Shown: in pieces, positions 46,714 through 58,661 of the stretch
Layout: every line of letters starts with the position of its first letter
Numbering within the stretch: position 1 is the first letter of the stretch
From: Asterella californica
Lineage: Eukaryota > Streptophyta > Marchantiopsida > Marchantiales > Aytoniaceae
Direction: 5' to 3'
DNA: 64,000 nucleotides
Assembly: GCA_036924285.1 (NCBI GenBank)
Contig: JAYKYS010000014.1
Span: forward strand, 11,036,001-11,100,000
Notes under the pieces: generated by a model
What the model was told of the DNA's origin: nothing
The model's input: only the letters and a program-made list of their open reading frames with translations
The model's database searches: none
Program-made: the position numbers and the translations under genes

Positions 46714-47388
46714 CAACAAGGACAACAAGAGCGTTAACAAGATGAGGACATCTCCTCCAAACGAGGAGTGAAGAAACAACGAATAATGCGAGTAGCAACT
46801 TGAGGTGATTTGGACCAAGGACTTGTAGCTTTGACTTGTATTTTGTGGGAATAAAGAGTTTGTTCTTGGAAATTATCTAAATGTACATTGGTCGTGCATG
46901 GCTATGACTAGTTCTGATCAAATGTCTATGATGTTCTTGAGGGGGAAAATGAAGTGCACTTTAAAGAAGCGAACTAGTTTGGATAAGCATTTATATCAAG
47001 ACTAAGTCATGCAAGTGTGAATTGTACACTTTTCTTTGGACTTGGTGTGATCTTGCATTGCAGTTGTCAAACTGCAAGGTAAACTTAGTCATGCGTTTAA
47101 GTCAAATCGTCAGAAGATCCAATAAATAGGTTGGAATACTTACAAGTTAGCAAGTTAAAGTCTCAAGTATAATATTTAGAATTGTCAACTACTTTTGTTT
47201 AGGGGTGGCCAAAGAGGTTAGACTTCATCAAGAATAGTTGAATTATTATAAGTGTTTGACGCGACAACTTAAGACTCGAGTCAAGAAAGAGATTGGGTTT
47301 AGCTACCATAACGCAATTTAGGCACCAAGGGGTTGGCTATCCATTTTGGTGTTAACTTAAGGACCATTGATGATGAGAGCATCAACCT

Positions 47389-47410
47389 CGAAGGTGGGAG
47401 TGAATGTTGT
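47389..47410 (+). promoter_or_regulatory. Polypurine tract and putative 3' LTR start
   Basis: CGAAGGTGGGAG at 47389-47400 is a plus-strand primer (polypurine tract) candidate, immediately followed by TGAATGTTGTAACC. It lies about 690 bp after the chromodomain stop on the same strand, where the 3' LTR of a chromovirus is expected. Confidence 0.5.
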
Positions 47411-48530
47411 AACCTTCTGACTCAAGATTGAGCATAGACGCAAACAACAAAATCTTAGCTGACTTGCACTAGGTTGCGAAGGATATGAGTAGGATTTAAC
47501 AGTTTGACCGAGAAGTCGAGAACATATGAACTCTAAGTGGTTATCTGAACTAATTTTAGAACATTGAGCAGTGATATAGGAACCTACTCCAAGAGGACCC
47601 TATATGAACGTTGACCTGAAGAGATAAGTCTAGAAACGACTGAAATGTAAATCTGAGAAGTGGACCCGAGACATAGATCCGAGCGGATTGAGACGTAGGT
47701 TTGATGTAGTTCATGATGTTTAGTTTGAGCCATAAGGTCCAAGTCTGGCACTAGATCACGGTTCATCAGAAAAACGCTAAGTGTTGGAGCTCCAATTACA
47801 TTTTGGATCGTGGACGGAGCTCCATGTAAGAGCTCCTCGAACTAACATCGAAGTTGAGAATTATGGTCTCGATCTCGTGATTGGGTTGTGATAATTTTCA
47901 GGGACCAAAGAGGAGGATATATAAAAAGGAGACTTGATGTCTAGGTGGACAAAGACGAGTCACTCGATCCTAGAGTTCAGCGGTCTGACTCTAGTTGCAT
48001 GAGATCATGACGAGATCAGTACCAAGGTGCATTCCCGTCTAGACTTAGACGTCTAGACTTTAGGCTCGACCCAAGAGCTAGAGCAAGACTAAGGAACGAG
48101 ACGACGAGTTAGACCACCATTTGGGAGCTTGGACCCAGTTGGACATCACATACAATTGGACTGCTAGGTGTGTTGGAGGTACCGTTAGGACCTTGGGCTT
48201 TATGAGAAATCTGCTCCAAGTCACGTTGTGACTTGCTCATGTTTAGCGACCGACCTAATTAAGTCTAGGTCGAGACTTAAAAAAGACTGAGCTCAAGACT
48301 TAAAGAGACGATCCGGTCTCGATCTGAACCAAACGAGATCAATGTAAGTGGTATATGGATGCTAATTTGTGATTGCGATTTGCATGTTAGCATTGTGAGT
48401 TTCATGATCTACGAGTAAGAGCTTCCGCTAATGCAATAAGGCGCTAGATGCACAAAATGTGCGATCTGATCCTTGAAGTTCTTTAACAGAGAAAAATATT
48501 TGTACATCAATGCATTACGTTGCTCATTCT

Positions 48531-48988
48531 GCGTGAGCGCTCGTGTAGTTTCGAGCCGAAAAGAAATTTAGATCCGGAAAGTTTAAACCGTTACAACTTC
48601 TCACTAGAGTGTTTCTTAGGACCACAAAGGGTACCGTTGGAACCTGATTTTCACGAGGGTTGTACTTGACTTGTCAAACTGGGATTATGATAAACAGGTC
48701 TAAGAACTTTAAGGATTGAAGACTCTCAACGCGAAAGTGACGTAACTTCTTCCACATGAGTCACTTAAGGACATACTGGGTACTATTAGATTCAGTTTTT
48801 TGAAGATTACGCAACTGTAGTCTTAAGCTAGAGTTTTAGGAAGTTGTGTAATGACCAAAGACCATTGAGTCTGTTTGTAAATTTTATTCATAATTGATCG
48901 AAGTTAAGAGTAGGATTTGGATTAGAAAGTTGCACTCGTACTTTGACGTTCATGTTTCTCGAACACCATGCACTTTCCACAGCTAGAT
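48531..48988 (+). repeat. Diverged direct repeat, copy 1
   Basis: This segment begins GCGTGAGCGCTCGTGTAGTT and ends near CAGCTAGATGACG. Most of it aligns by eye with 50114-50550 in the same orientation, with substitutions and small indels. The distance between copies is about 1.58 kb. The pair could be degenerate LTRs of one element or a tandem duplication within a longer LTR. Confidence 0.75.
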
Positions 48989-50113
48989 GACGAAAGCACT
49001 TCAAGCTGTTGTCGATAAGATCGACCAATTTGATGAGAGAAATGTCTCTAACTACTGAGACGTTATGTCACAAAAATGAAGTTGAATCAGATGTTGGACG
49101 ACGAAATGATCAAAACGTCTGAGCTGGGTGTGGTGCTTGAGATTGAAGATCACATGAAAACATTGAGGAAGCATTTACAATCGTTTACATTGATTTACTG
49201 AAGGAAAAATGTTGATAGACTTTGAACGGTCGTTGTTTCCTCTACAAGCTCAGTTTCTAATATGTTCGGTACTGTTCGAAAGAGAGCTATGAGACCTTTC
49301 CAATGCCAAGTTTTTATGTCAATTTTGTGCGAGGACTCGTAAAAATTTCAGTGGAAGAGAGTGTTCTGAGACTAAGATATACATTTTGTGCCAGAGCTTG
49401 TGTAGATTCTTTTCTATGGATACAATCTATGTTGTCCGTAACTCGAAGTAATATGGGTCAGGTTGAGCCAAATTTGGTACTATTTGATAGGTTTCTCGAG
49501 TGTTTATTGATGACACCAAGAACACAAGACTTTGAAGTTCGAGGTGAAAGTTCGAGTGTGAGGTCTCGCACAAATTGAAGTGGAAGTGTTGGTTCAAGAG
49601 CTAGAGATAACAATCTGCGTGAGAATTCATCATATTTTCTCAATGAGAGTTCGAAAAGCTTTATGTGACCATAAGTTAGACTACAAAAGTTAGTTTGGGA
49701 CAAATTTGATACCATTGGATAAAGATTTTTCAAGAGCTTTCAGATGACATGAAGAACATCGAATTACGAACAACAAGGCAAATATTAGGGACGTTTGAAG
49801 TTTGTCTATATTTTGACAAGTACTTCAAATATGTGCGAGAGCTCGTGCAGATTGACGGTTGGGAGAAGGGTGTGAAGGTTTGGAGGGCATATATCTACGA
49901 GGGCTCGCATAGATGCACATAAGGGAGGAGGTTTGACGACATTGACCAGTTTTAACTCGAGTTGCAGATTTCATTTGAGACTGAAAGTGATATTGTTGGA
50001 AAGATGACGCATAGAGCTTTCCAAAGACACCAAGAACAACTTGTTTGGACTTATAGAGAGAGAACTACATCACTTTGAAGTTAGTTGAGACTATTATGAC
50101 AAATCCGCAAATT

Positions 50114-50550
50114 TGTGTGAGGACACGTGTAGTTACGAGCTGAAAATGAATTTAGACCCGTAAAGTTTAAACCATTACGATTTTTTACTAGAGTGTCCGT
50201 TCGGACCACAAAGGATAAGATTGGAACCAAATTTTTATGAGGGTTGTACTTGTCTTGTTAAATTGAGATTTTGATAAATAGGTTTGAAGAGTTTAATTGT
50301 TTGAAGACTCTCAACGCAGAAATGACTATGTTAAGGACATATTGGTCGTTGGATTCATATTTTCGAAATTATGCATTTGTAGTCTTGAACTAGAGTTTAG
50401 GAAGTTCTGTAATGACCACATACAATTGAGTCTATTTGTAAAATTTGTTGATAATTAACCGAAGTAAAGAGTAGAATTTTGGGTTAGAAGGTTGCACTCG
50501 TATATTGTCGTTCGTGTTTCTCAAACCCCACGTGTTTTTCCTAGCTAGAT
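50114..50550 (+). repeat. Diverged direct repeat, copy 2
   Basis: Second copy of the segment at 48531-48988, beginning TGTGTGAGGACACGTGTAGT and ending near CTAGCTAGATACC. It lacks a block of about 20 bp found in copy 1 (the ACTTCTTCCACATGAGTC region). It ends about 120 bp before the perfect hairpin at 50668. Confidence 0.75.
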
Positions 50551-50667
50551 ACCTCGCATATTCTGAGATACGCTTTTCACTCCTTATGATACGACTACGT
50601 CATCAAGTATCTAAGAACAGCCGAGATGTTGTGAATGCTGATGCAGTATCCAGAATCGGAGTAAACT

Positions 50668-50732
50668 TTGCTAGTTTGCTAAACTGGTCAACTAGTTTGC
50701 TAAACTAGTTGACCAGTTTAGCAAACTAGCAA
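50668..50732. repeat. Perfect 31-bp-arm hairpin
   Basis: Arms at 50668-50698 and 50702-50732 are exact reverse complements (left arm starts TTGCTAGTTTGCTAAACTGG) with a three-base loop GCT. The arm contains an internal repeat of AGTTTGCTAAACT-like units. The surrounding repeats are heavily diverged, so perfect pairing over 31 bp suggests recent formation. Confidence 0.95.
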
Positions 50733-51078
50733 GAATTAGTATTTGTTTGAGTCATGTAGAGACATAATGAATTCTATGTTAATGCTTTCCCAAGGTATGA
50801 TTGAAATCAGCGAAGGATGAAGTAACATCGATTTCTTCGCATAAGAACACAGTTTGCTTGACAAGTTATGCAGGTTTTCATATAGTGGGTGACATCGTCC
50901 TTCATGTAGAGCCAATAAAATCTTTTAGCTATCACAACTAAAGTGGACATTTTGTCTTTATGGTCTAATAATAGCACATCATGATAAGCTCTTTGAGCAA
51001 CTTGGTCATAAGTTTTCCTTGTTCTACTTAAACCTTACTTTGTTTTAACATCAATAAATCATGTCTCAAATGCATGTT

Positions 51079-53385
51079 CTACAACTTCACTCCTCGCTTG
51101 AGCCATTCAAGGTATTCATTCGCTTGGTCATCGTCCATACAATCTTTATGTATTCGACTCTCTAAGTGTGACTTCTTAGGATACATAGCTTGCAAAATTT
51201 TTATTGATGATGGTAGATATTCCTCTTTGCGACTCAAGACATCCTCAACTACATTGTCCTTTCTCGCTTTTTGGATTAACTCCACATTCGTGAGTGCCAA
51301 GGTATCATGTCATCGTAGTTGCTTTCGAGTTATCCGATCTTGTGTTTCAAAGTACTTGAGCAAAATATTATCAACATAAACTTGAGTTTTATGAAGTCCT
51401 AAGTAATGTTGTTATCCTCAAGTAAAGAACCATCACAAACAGTTCATTCTCGTGAGTCAATCATTGACTCTCCATACCAAGATAAGTTCTTGCATTCGTA
51501 TGCTATAGATTTCTCATCCTAGACCAACACATCGTCAATTGCATAGTTGCTCGTGTCCGTATACACCTCAAAAGGTTTGTCAAACTCTAGCAGTTGCAAA
51601 ACTGGCGCCTTCAAAAAATTAGGTTTGATCGTTCGAAACACATCATCTACCTCCTTAGTCCAACTTATCTGTGCATCTTTTCATGTCCAATCATTAGCGG
51701 CTTCGTCATCTTCAAAAACTCTTTCACATACTTACAATACAATGTCAGTCCTAAGAACTACCGCATTCCCTTCACTGTAGTTTGAGGTTTTCACGTCACA
51801 ATCGCATCCACCTTCTGCATATCCGACATGACTCTTGATCTTTTTCATCCTCCATGTAGATTTCTATCTACTCATCCTGTCTAGCTTCCGTTCATAGTTT
51901 TGCTACAGATTCTACACGAGTATAGTCAGATTTGTATTTCGACCGAGAATGTAACCATCGCCCATTAACTGGAAACATGTTTCTGGCCCCACAATAACCA
52001 AGTAAGATTCTACCTCCGTAACTACAGATTGCTTCAGCTCATTCTTGACATTTAAGAGTTATCATTTGACAAATCATCAGCTACTCAACCATGTGGTCCT
52101 ATCCACAATCATTGAGGTTGCTCCTCATAGACCGATCAATTTGAAAACAAGTAGATCCTTATAATGAGATAAACTTCCGAAGCTCCACCTGATTACTTAT
52201 GAACTGAAAACCTGCCGAGATTTTTTAGTTCATCCAATAGAGCCTAATTGTCACTCCTAGCTCTTGAGCTAATCGATACACTCCTCAAAGATCTCTTGTG
52301 CTCCAAATTCTTATACATAGATCTAAATCACACCAACGATTCTTCTTCATAGCTCACTCTTTCCAAGCTCTATCTTGATATTGCTTTGTGCTCGAATAGG
52401 ATAAAATGATGTCTAGCTATGGTGACTGTTTGGAACTGAGGAGAATTCTCCTGCGATGAAGAAATCAACTTCTATGTCCCCTGAGAAAATTGCGTCAATC
52501 GACCTCCACAGTGAACTCATGCGCACTCCATCTTCCTTCCCTATTGCAATTTCGTCCTTCTAAAACTCATGCAGACTGAATCAGTCACGGTGGGATCCTT
52601 GTAGCTGAATCAAGAGATGGAAGGAAGTCTCCAGTCGTCATGTGATAGGTTAGATCCACCTGACTTCTCTCTATCATTTGAGGACATGAATAGAACCTCA
52701 AAAGACAACCACTAGCTGAACGTATGGTCTTCCACCTCACGAGAAATAATAATAGTTTAAGATGATAGTGGATAAACCCGATGTTCCTCTAACCATTTCA
52801 TGTCAATGAGATCATGATAGCCATCTGCTATTTAGTTTTGTCACTTGTAGAGTCAATGCCCTTAAGAGTCCTGCCCTATAATTATCTCTTAAAAAACAGA
52901 GAGATAAGTATTTTAACTAATAATCTATTAAGAGAGTATTTGTGATCAGCTTCCGCTTCATATCTAAGATCAGTACCATGTAAGGGTTTTTCACTTTAAT
53001 AATGACCAACCATGATAGTGACTACAATAATTTTACCTACTTCATAGACTTCTTCTGGCTATCTCCGTCTTTGGTTTGGGATGAGCTTCAGAGAAAACAC
53101 ATAAAAATAAATTCCTACTAGTTAAGTATTATATATACGTCCAAGGTCATTTCAGAAGTTTGGTACGTCTTGCCATTTGAAAAGCATAGTTGAATATGTT
53201 GTTTGTCTTGGTGGTAGGCCAGTCAACTTCTTCACCAACATTGGACTTATGGAGGAGTGGATTGCTCTTGTGTACACAAGGAAGGTAACATCACGTTTAG
53301 CAACTTTGGCTTGAAAAAATATCAGTTCTAGAGGTTTTTTCGTGGTTTTGAAGGTCACAATCATTTGGTCCTCCAACAAGTTCAT
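51079..53385 (-). pseudogene. Ty3/gypsy pol relic on the minus strand
   Basis: Read on minus from 53385 the order is protease, RT end, RNase H. The protease-like segment reads YTRAIHSSISPMLVKKL where an intact copy has the DSGATHxFIS-type active site, so the catalytic aspartate is lost. At about 51785-51700 the RT C-terminal block FLGLTLYCKYVKEFLKMTKP appears. RNase H follows with LKAPVLQLLEFDKPFEVYTD (51640-51580), a stop, then IAYECKNLSWYGESM. Its tail KARKDNVVEDVLSRKEE lies at 51300-51220. The catalytic RT box itself is not readable. Many stops and frame changes show an old, inactive insertion. Confidence 0.75.
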
Positions 53386-56300
53386 GCATCAAATGCATTC
53401 ATGCTATAGTTACTGATCTTGTACTTTGTGCATTCCTTAGCAATACGATCAATCTCATCACAATTGTATAGTAAATTTAGGATCATTACCCATTTATGTC
53501 CTTAATTCGCTTAAGGATCTTAATCGAGCATAACGGATCCGCAACAAAAAACTATAGTTTTTTCTCGGAAATCATGAAAATTCATGGTCTTTCCCACGAG
53601 GTATATACTACATATGATACTTTGGAGTAAAGTGTTATTTAATCATTTGTGCATTATTTGTTTATGAACAGTTTACTTGACCAATAATCGCAATAAAGAC
53701 TAGAAATTGAGAATGAAAAGAAGACACACACAATCTACTGAATGACTAATTTTTGTTGGCTCATTGATATGTGTTTGGTACAAGGTGCGAACTTAGTATC
53801 AGAGATGGGCAGCTCTCATATCGATTTCTCTTTAATCTACACACGACCATCACTAAATCGTAATCTTTTGGACATGATATGCATGAAAACTATAATCAAA
53901 GTCTGAACTACACCTGTACAAGTAAGCATGAACCTAAAATAGAGTCTTGAGTGCATGCATGAATGATGATGAATGTCAGTCAGGATGATGCAAATTGATA
54001 TTGCGTCGAAAACAAGAAGAAATTCGAGTTGGCTTTATCATCATCGACCAAATTCAACATAGGAAAGTCTAAAACACTACTATATAAGAATCACCCTCCC
54101 AGTAGTAAGAAACTAGTCAACACATCGTGCACTTTGGTAGCTCTTTGTACTATACGTCCTCTTAGTGACCATGAAGGTTTGTGTGGCTCTGTCTCTATAG
54201 GTAGCAGCTCTTGAGTAGACGCTTCAACAATATGTTCTGGAGAATACAACAACATTGAATGATGGACGGAGTCCAATCGACCAAATAGATTATACCTAGA
54301 TCCATTTTTGTTTCAATAGTCCAAATGCTTATTCCATGATAAAACGGCCTAGCAAATGAGCCTCGTTGAATATCACCTCCGAATGTGCTCCTTATCCTCG
54401 AGTACTGTGTGGTGTCATTATCCACTTCTGAAGCTGATATCCCGAATCCTCCAATAGGTAGGGTTGCAAATGATATCCATCGTTTATCAGAAGAATGGAT
54501 CTGATCAAGTATTTGCCAGGAAGGTGAGTTACGAAGCAGAGATAATCATTCAATGAGTCAAGCTGTCTGTAATAGATATCTACTAAAATCTCATCACTAT
54601 CTACTATTCCTTGCTTATGCAAGGAGTAAAAACATTGGCAATTGTAGTAATATGCTGCAAGTTCACGTCCAAGTGGAGCGTATCTTAATATGGATCTCGT
54701 CAATGTCTCTTGTCTGTTTGGGAGACCACATAGTTTGTAAAGACCTTGACTTATTTGAGGCATGTATGCAGCCGATGGTTGTGTTAGAAAATGACTACTT
54801 AGAACAGAAACCAACACTGTCATTCTTTATTGAACAATTCACTTTATAGATGATTTCTTTGTATCGAACAGTTTGTCTATCAAGAAATAAGTGAAACCAT
54901 GAGCTAAACGGTAGATTATAATAGCCAGACATTTCTCTAGCGAGATAGCTTTACAGAAATTTGTATCAAGCTGCTCTAATCTCCCTATCTGGTCCAAAAT
55001 CTAAAAGAAATGATTTTTCGCATCCAGAAAGTCTTAATCTATCACTCGTCATCATACACTTTCATTGAACCGTGATCGAATCAAACACTTGATCAATGCT
55101 TCACTCATCAGCAGACCGTGTCTTTATCCATACTATACACTATAGCCATTAAACCCACAAATACCTAGACTCCATACGAGATCATAGCATGACCTCTGAA
55201 AGATCTTTCCGCTTCCTCCTTTTTCCAGCTAGCCCAAAATTGCATCAAAAAATTGACTGGTATAATACGTCCAAATTGGAGTATAGCTCCACTGACGAGA
55301 ATCAACAATTCTCGTAATAAAATTGACCCAGAAACACACGTACAGTGAACACAACATCGAGTCTGTTATATAGATCAAAATCAACTTACTAGCAAACCGA
55401 TCAAAATGCACCAACCATGGCCCCTAGCACACTGCAAATTGAATGGCAATTTTGCTAGAATATCCAAAGCTTGCATCTCGAGCTCGTGCTATTGGTTGAA
55501 CCTAGCAGACTCTCTCACATCTCAAAATTTTTATACTGACTGTAGTACATCCTGAACTCACGAAATGCATCTGAGAGCACTTTCTTTTGGTCTGATGAGT
55601 TTTGCTCTCTTTTCCTTCAGCTTGGGGAACTGTAGTCAAAACTTAGGATCATATCTACCAAGGAATTAAGATATGCACCTGATCTTAATTCCAAATCATG
55701 AGCATGCAATTAGTTTTGGCGTTGCAGTCATGACCATGTAGTTCTCATTTAGAAAATTAGCACTTAGATCCTTCTACAACCTCCTCTTTGGTGTCATCTG
55801 CACTTGCAGATAAGCAAAAAATGGGGTTCATATCAACCATAACTAGTACAATTCTATCCAAACCATCTATATGAAGAGCGATCATGTTCACAGATACAGT
55901 GATTACAACTAAAAACCAGCGTTGTATACATTTATACACAAGAACTGATGTACAAAGTCATAAAAGAGAGAATATATATATATGAAGTTAGTGGCTTCAT
56001 GAAGTTAATCAGATGATTTGCAAATTTCTTGAATGCAACTTCTCCACTCATGCTTTCAAGTGTGAGCTCAATGATGAAGAAAATGTGTTGAGATTTATAT
56101 GTAGAAAATAAAGAGATAATGAAGTGTAGTGTAAATGTAACATAAAAACTAAATAATCTAAAAGTATTTAAAAATATTCCTACTACAACTACTGGACCCA
56201 CATACATCATTATAGTATGAATAGTCAAAGATTATTCCGGACGAACCTAGAAGGTAGTAAATATTCTTTATTCTTTCATCTATAACTTTTGCTTCATAGG

Positions 56301-58037
56301 TGCGGACACTAGGAAAGTGAGAAACTCTAGAAAATCTGAGATATTTATCTTCTGGTATTCAGTTTCAATTGTATACTCCTTGTAGTACCGTAATTGGATT
56401 GTGAAGATTGAATTGAAATCCTAATTAATAATAATATCGTAATTTATATCCAATTACGGTACTTGTCAGTAACACGCAAACTGGAGTACTCTTATGAAGC
56501 TAGAATTTATCGGTTTATGTACATGTTTAGTTAAAAGAAAAATCAATACTTGTAGCGATGCTTGGAAAAAAATTGCAAAATTAAATAATTCTCTTAACTC
56601 AATGTCCCAGATACATTTAATTAAAGTTCCAATCACCCAATGAGCGAACATAAAATATCACTACAATATAGAATTGATGTTTTCCCTTTTGAAATATCGG
56701 TAAATCTTCTAGACGGCGAATCGATGAAAGCTTACTGATAAACTTTCCCTCGAGAAACACAACAGCCTAAGCTTCCTAGATGGTAAAGACCTGGTCCTGC
56801 GATTGAAAGGCTGATTCACGATCATGAAATGAAACGCGATCGTTCTACTTCATCCTCCTCAAAGATCGCAGGGCATCGTTTGCGTATATCTGTGTTCTAC
56901 CATGGAATTTTCGGATTGCTATGCTTCTAACTCGTTCTTAATTGTTTGCACGTTTCTGATTTGGGGATTATAATAATCATTCAGAGTGTGGAGCAGCGGC
57001 CCACGGAGGGGCACGGACCCACTTGATTCTACACATTTTACACATTCTTCTATCGATAAGTCGAGATAGCAGGTCCAACCTACTCTTCTTTTCTCGAAGA
57101 GAAAAGAAGCTTTTTTGCTAACTTTTGTCTGCCCGTGATCTGACTCTGTTCATTGGGTGAATCGGGTTAGAAGTTGGCCCACTTACAGCCGGCTCGGGTC
57201 TCACCACAAGCCTCCTTCTCGATACGGTAACAACTGCGAAAGAGCACGACAGTGGACTCGAACAAGTGGATGTAGAAGAAATGTTGCTCAATGAGAACTG
57301 TGAGGCTATCCATTTGGTACAGCAGAAAAAGTGAACATAGTAAGGGACATGGATGATGGGAGTAACTATACCGAACGCATGTGGTCAAACAGGAAACGAC
57401 GATATATTTCCATTTTCTTGTCCTCTAGGAAATCGACGGTTCCCTGTGCAAATGATAGCAACAACAGAGATTGCTGGAAAGGCATAAGTTCGCCACACTT
57501 ATCTCAGCATTGGTCGGATGACAGTACAAATCGCCCGTAACTACTATAGCTATGAAGTGTGCAGATGATATTCTTTGAGGACGAGCATGGCTGGCCTACC
57601 ACGAGGATCCCAAATCTGCGCTCTACCTCTCACACCATCAATCAGCTTCTTGGTTCAATATCTTCATCCCAAAGTGTCCACTGTTCGCCTAACTATTGCT
57701 ACTGAACGATGGTTTTAGGTGCCGCAAATTCAACGGAAAACAAAGGTTGGCGTGACTTCCCAGCTTTTCGTTCCCTGGAGGATAACTCGATGTACGACGG
57801 AGATCTAGACAGCCACTATGGTATCGTTCCTGTTGGGAATCAGTATGTATTCCCTTATTGCAAACACCGCAGCACTGAATGCAAAATGCAGTTTAAATTA
57901 CAGATTCAGTGATTAAAAATAGCATATCGATCGATACGATATTTTATTCCTTTTGCGATTATGTCAGCCGAATTTATAGCAGCAAGACGGAGTTTCAGCA
58001 CACGCAGTCATCACAGTATCACATGGTTCTGAGTGCG
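53386..58037. other. Gene-poor region upstream of the minus-strand retroelement
   Basis: No supported gene. Its first part may hold the decayed gag/LTR of the minus-strand element, but no motif is readable. A minus open frame at 54392-54823 encodes 143 residues of unknown nature (YMPQISQGLYKLCGLPNR, Leu/Tyr-rich). A perfect 16-bp inverted repeat occurs at 56384-56463. Smaller frames at 57167-57912 show no known motif. From 57000 base composition becomes more gene-like, but nothing is recognised. Confidence 0.45.
56384..56463. repeat. Inverted repeat with 16-bp perfect arms
   Basis: Arms AGTACCGTAATTGGAT at 56384-56399 and the exact complement at 56448-56463 enclose a 48-base AT-rich loop. 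The size and AT-rich centre resemble a very small MITE or foldback element. No target-site duplication was established. Confidence 0.85.
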
Positions 58038-58226
58038 TCACGCCTGTCTCAGCACATCAATGAACAATCTTAGAGGGTCAATCATGGGCCCGCTCACCCG
58101 CAAGATCTCTTTCCTTCCATCCGGCATTGGCGATAGAACTACTGTACCATCCAGAGAGAGCATCACGTTCAGCGAGTTAGAATGCACAGTCAGCGCATAC
58201 AGTCCACACGGAGACATATCTTCCAT
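58038..58226 (-). CDS. Short open frame resembling a conserved C-terminal exon
   Basis: On the minus strand, ATG at 58226 to TGA at 58038 gives 62 residues (MEDMSPCGLYALTVHSNSLN, then VMLSLDGTVVLSPMPDGRKE, ending LFIDVLRQA). The alternation of short strands with SLDGTVVLSPMPDGRKEIL and the tidy helix PLRLFIDVLRQ look like real protein rather than chance. I do not recognise the family. An in-frame stop lies just upstream of the ATG. It could be a small gene, the last exon of a gene whose other exons I cannot see, or a gene fragment left beside the GH17 gene. Confidence 0.3.
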   Translation of the reverse strand: MEDMSPCGLYALTVHSNSLNVMLSLDGTVVLSPMPDGRKEILRVSGPMIDPLRLFIDVLRQA

Positions 58227-58661
58227 TTTTCTCTTACATCACCCGCTGTGTGTACGGTCGTCGTCGGACTCTTCAACTGGACAACAATGCACCGGCCGGG
58301 TCAGGAACAATAGACTATCCAGAACTTGCTTGACAGAAGATTCAGCTAGCCCTGACTGCCATGTTTTCTATGGATCCACTGAAACACGACTATTAAGCGT
58401 GTTACACAGTTCGCGTTCGCTGTGACAGGTCGACATTAAAACAATTCGGGCTTTGTGAGGGGCTTTCAGTGGCATAAAACGGGATAGCAGAGGTGTCGAG
58501 AATTTAGTCTCACTATCGATCAATAAGGTAGATCGCATCTACATTGTTCCCCATGTGTGCTGCAACGTCGTTCAATCTGGTGTGAGGGAGTTTCTGCAGG
58601 CACTGTACATCAGGCGTGTAGAAGCTGCTGTTGCTGCAGCATTTGGACATCTGTACTCAGA
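58227..58661. promoter_or_regulatory. Upstream region of the GH17 gene
   Basis: This stretch lies between the minus-strand open frame ending at 58226 and the GH17 start codon at 58662. It should contain the GH17 promoter and leader. No clear TATA box or other element was identified with confidence. Confidence 0.3.

Larger units (their letters stand above)
46714..51078. repeat. Retroelement 3' end and diverged repeat field
   Basis: No gene. A polypurine tract (GAAGGTGGGAG, to 47400) is followed by TGAATGTTGTAACC at 47401, a typical start of a Ty3/gypsy 3' LTR; its far edge is unclear. A segment of about 450 bp at 48531-48988 recurs, diverged, in direct orientation at 50114-50550 (shared GTTTAAACCRTTAC and GAAGACTCTCAACGC). 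The motif GTGCGAGRRCTCGT and its complement recur many times from 45.4 to 50.1 kb. A perfect hairpin lies at 50668-50732. Confidence 0.65.

Noticed and set aside
54392..54823. 143-codon minus-strand frame
   Set aside because: It lies where a gag would be expected upstream of the minus-strand pol relic, but no zinc knuckle or gag motif is present; nature unknown.
58557..58661. Upstream extension of the GH17 protein
   Set aside because: The frame is open, but no ATG lies before 58662; starting there gives a good signal peptide.
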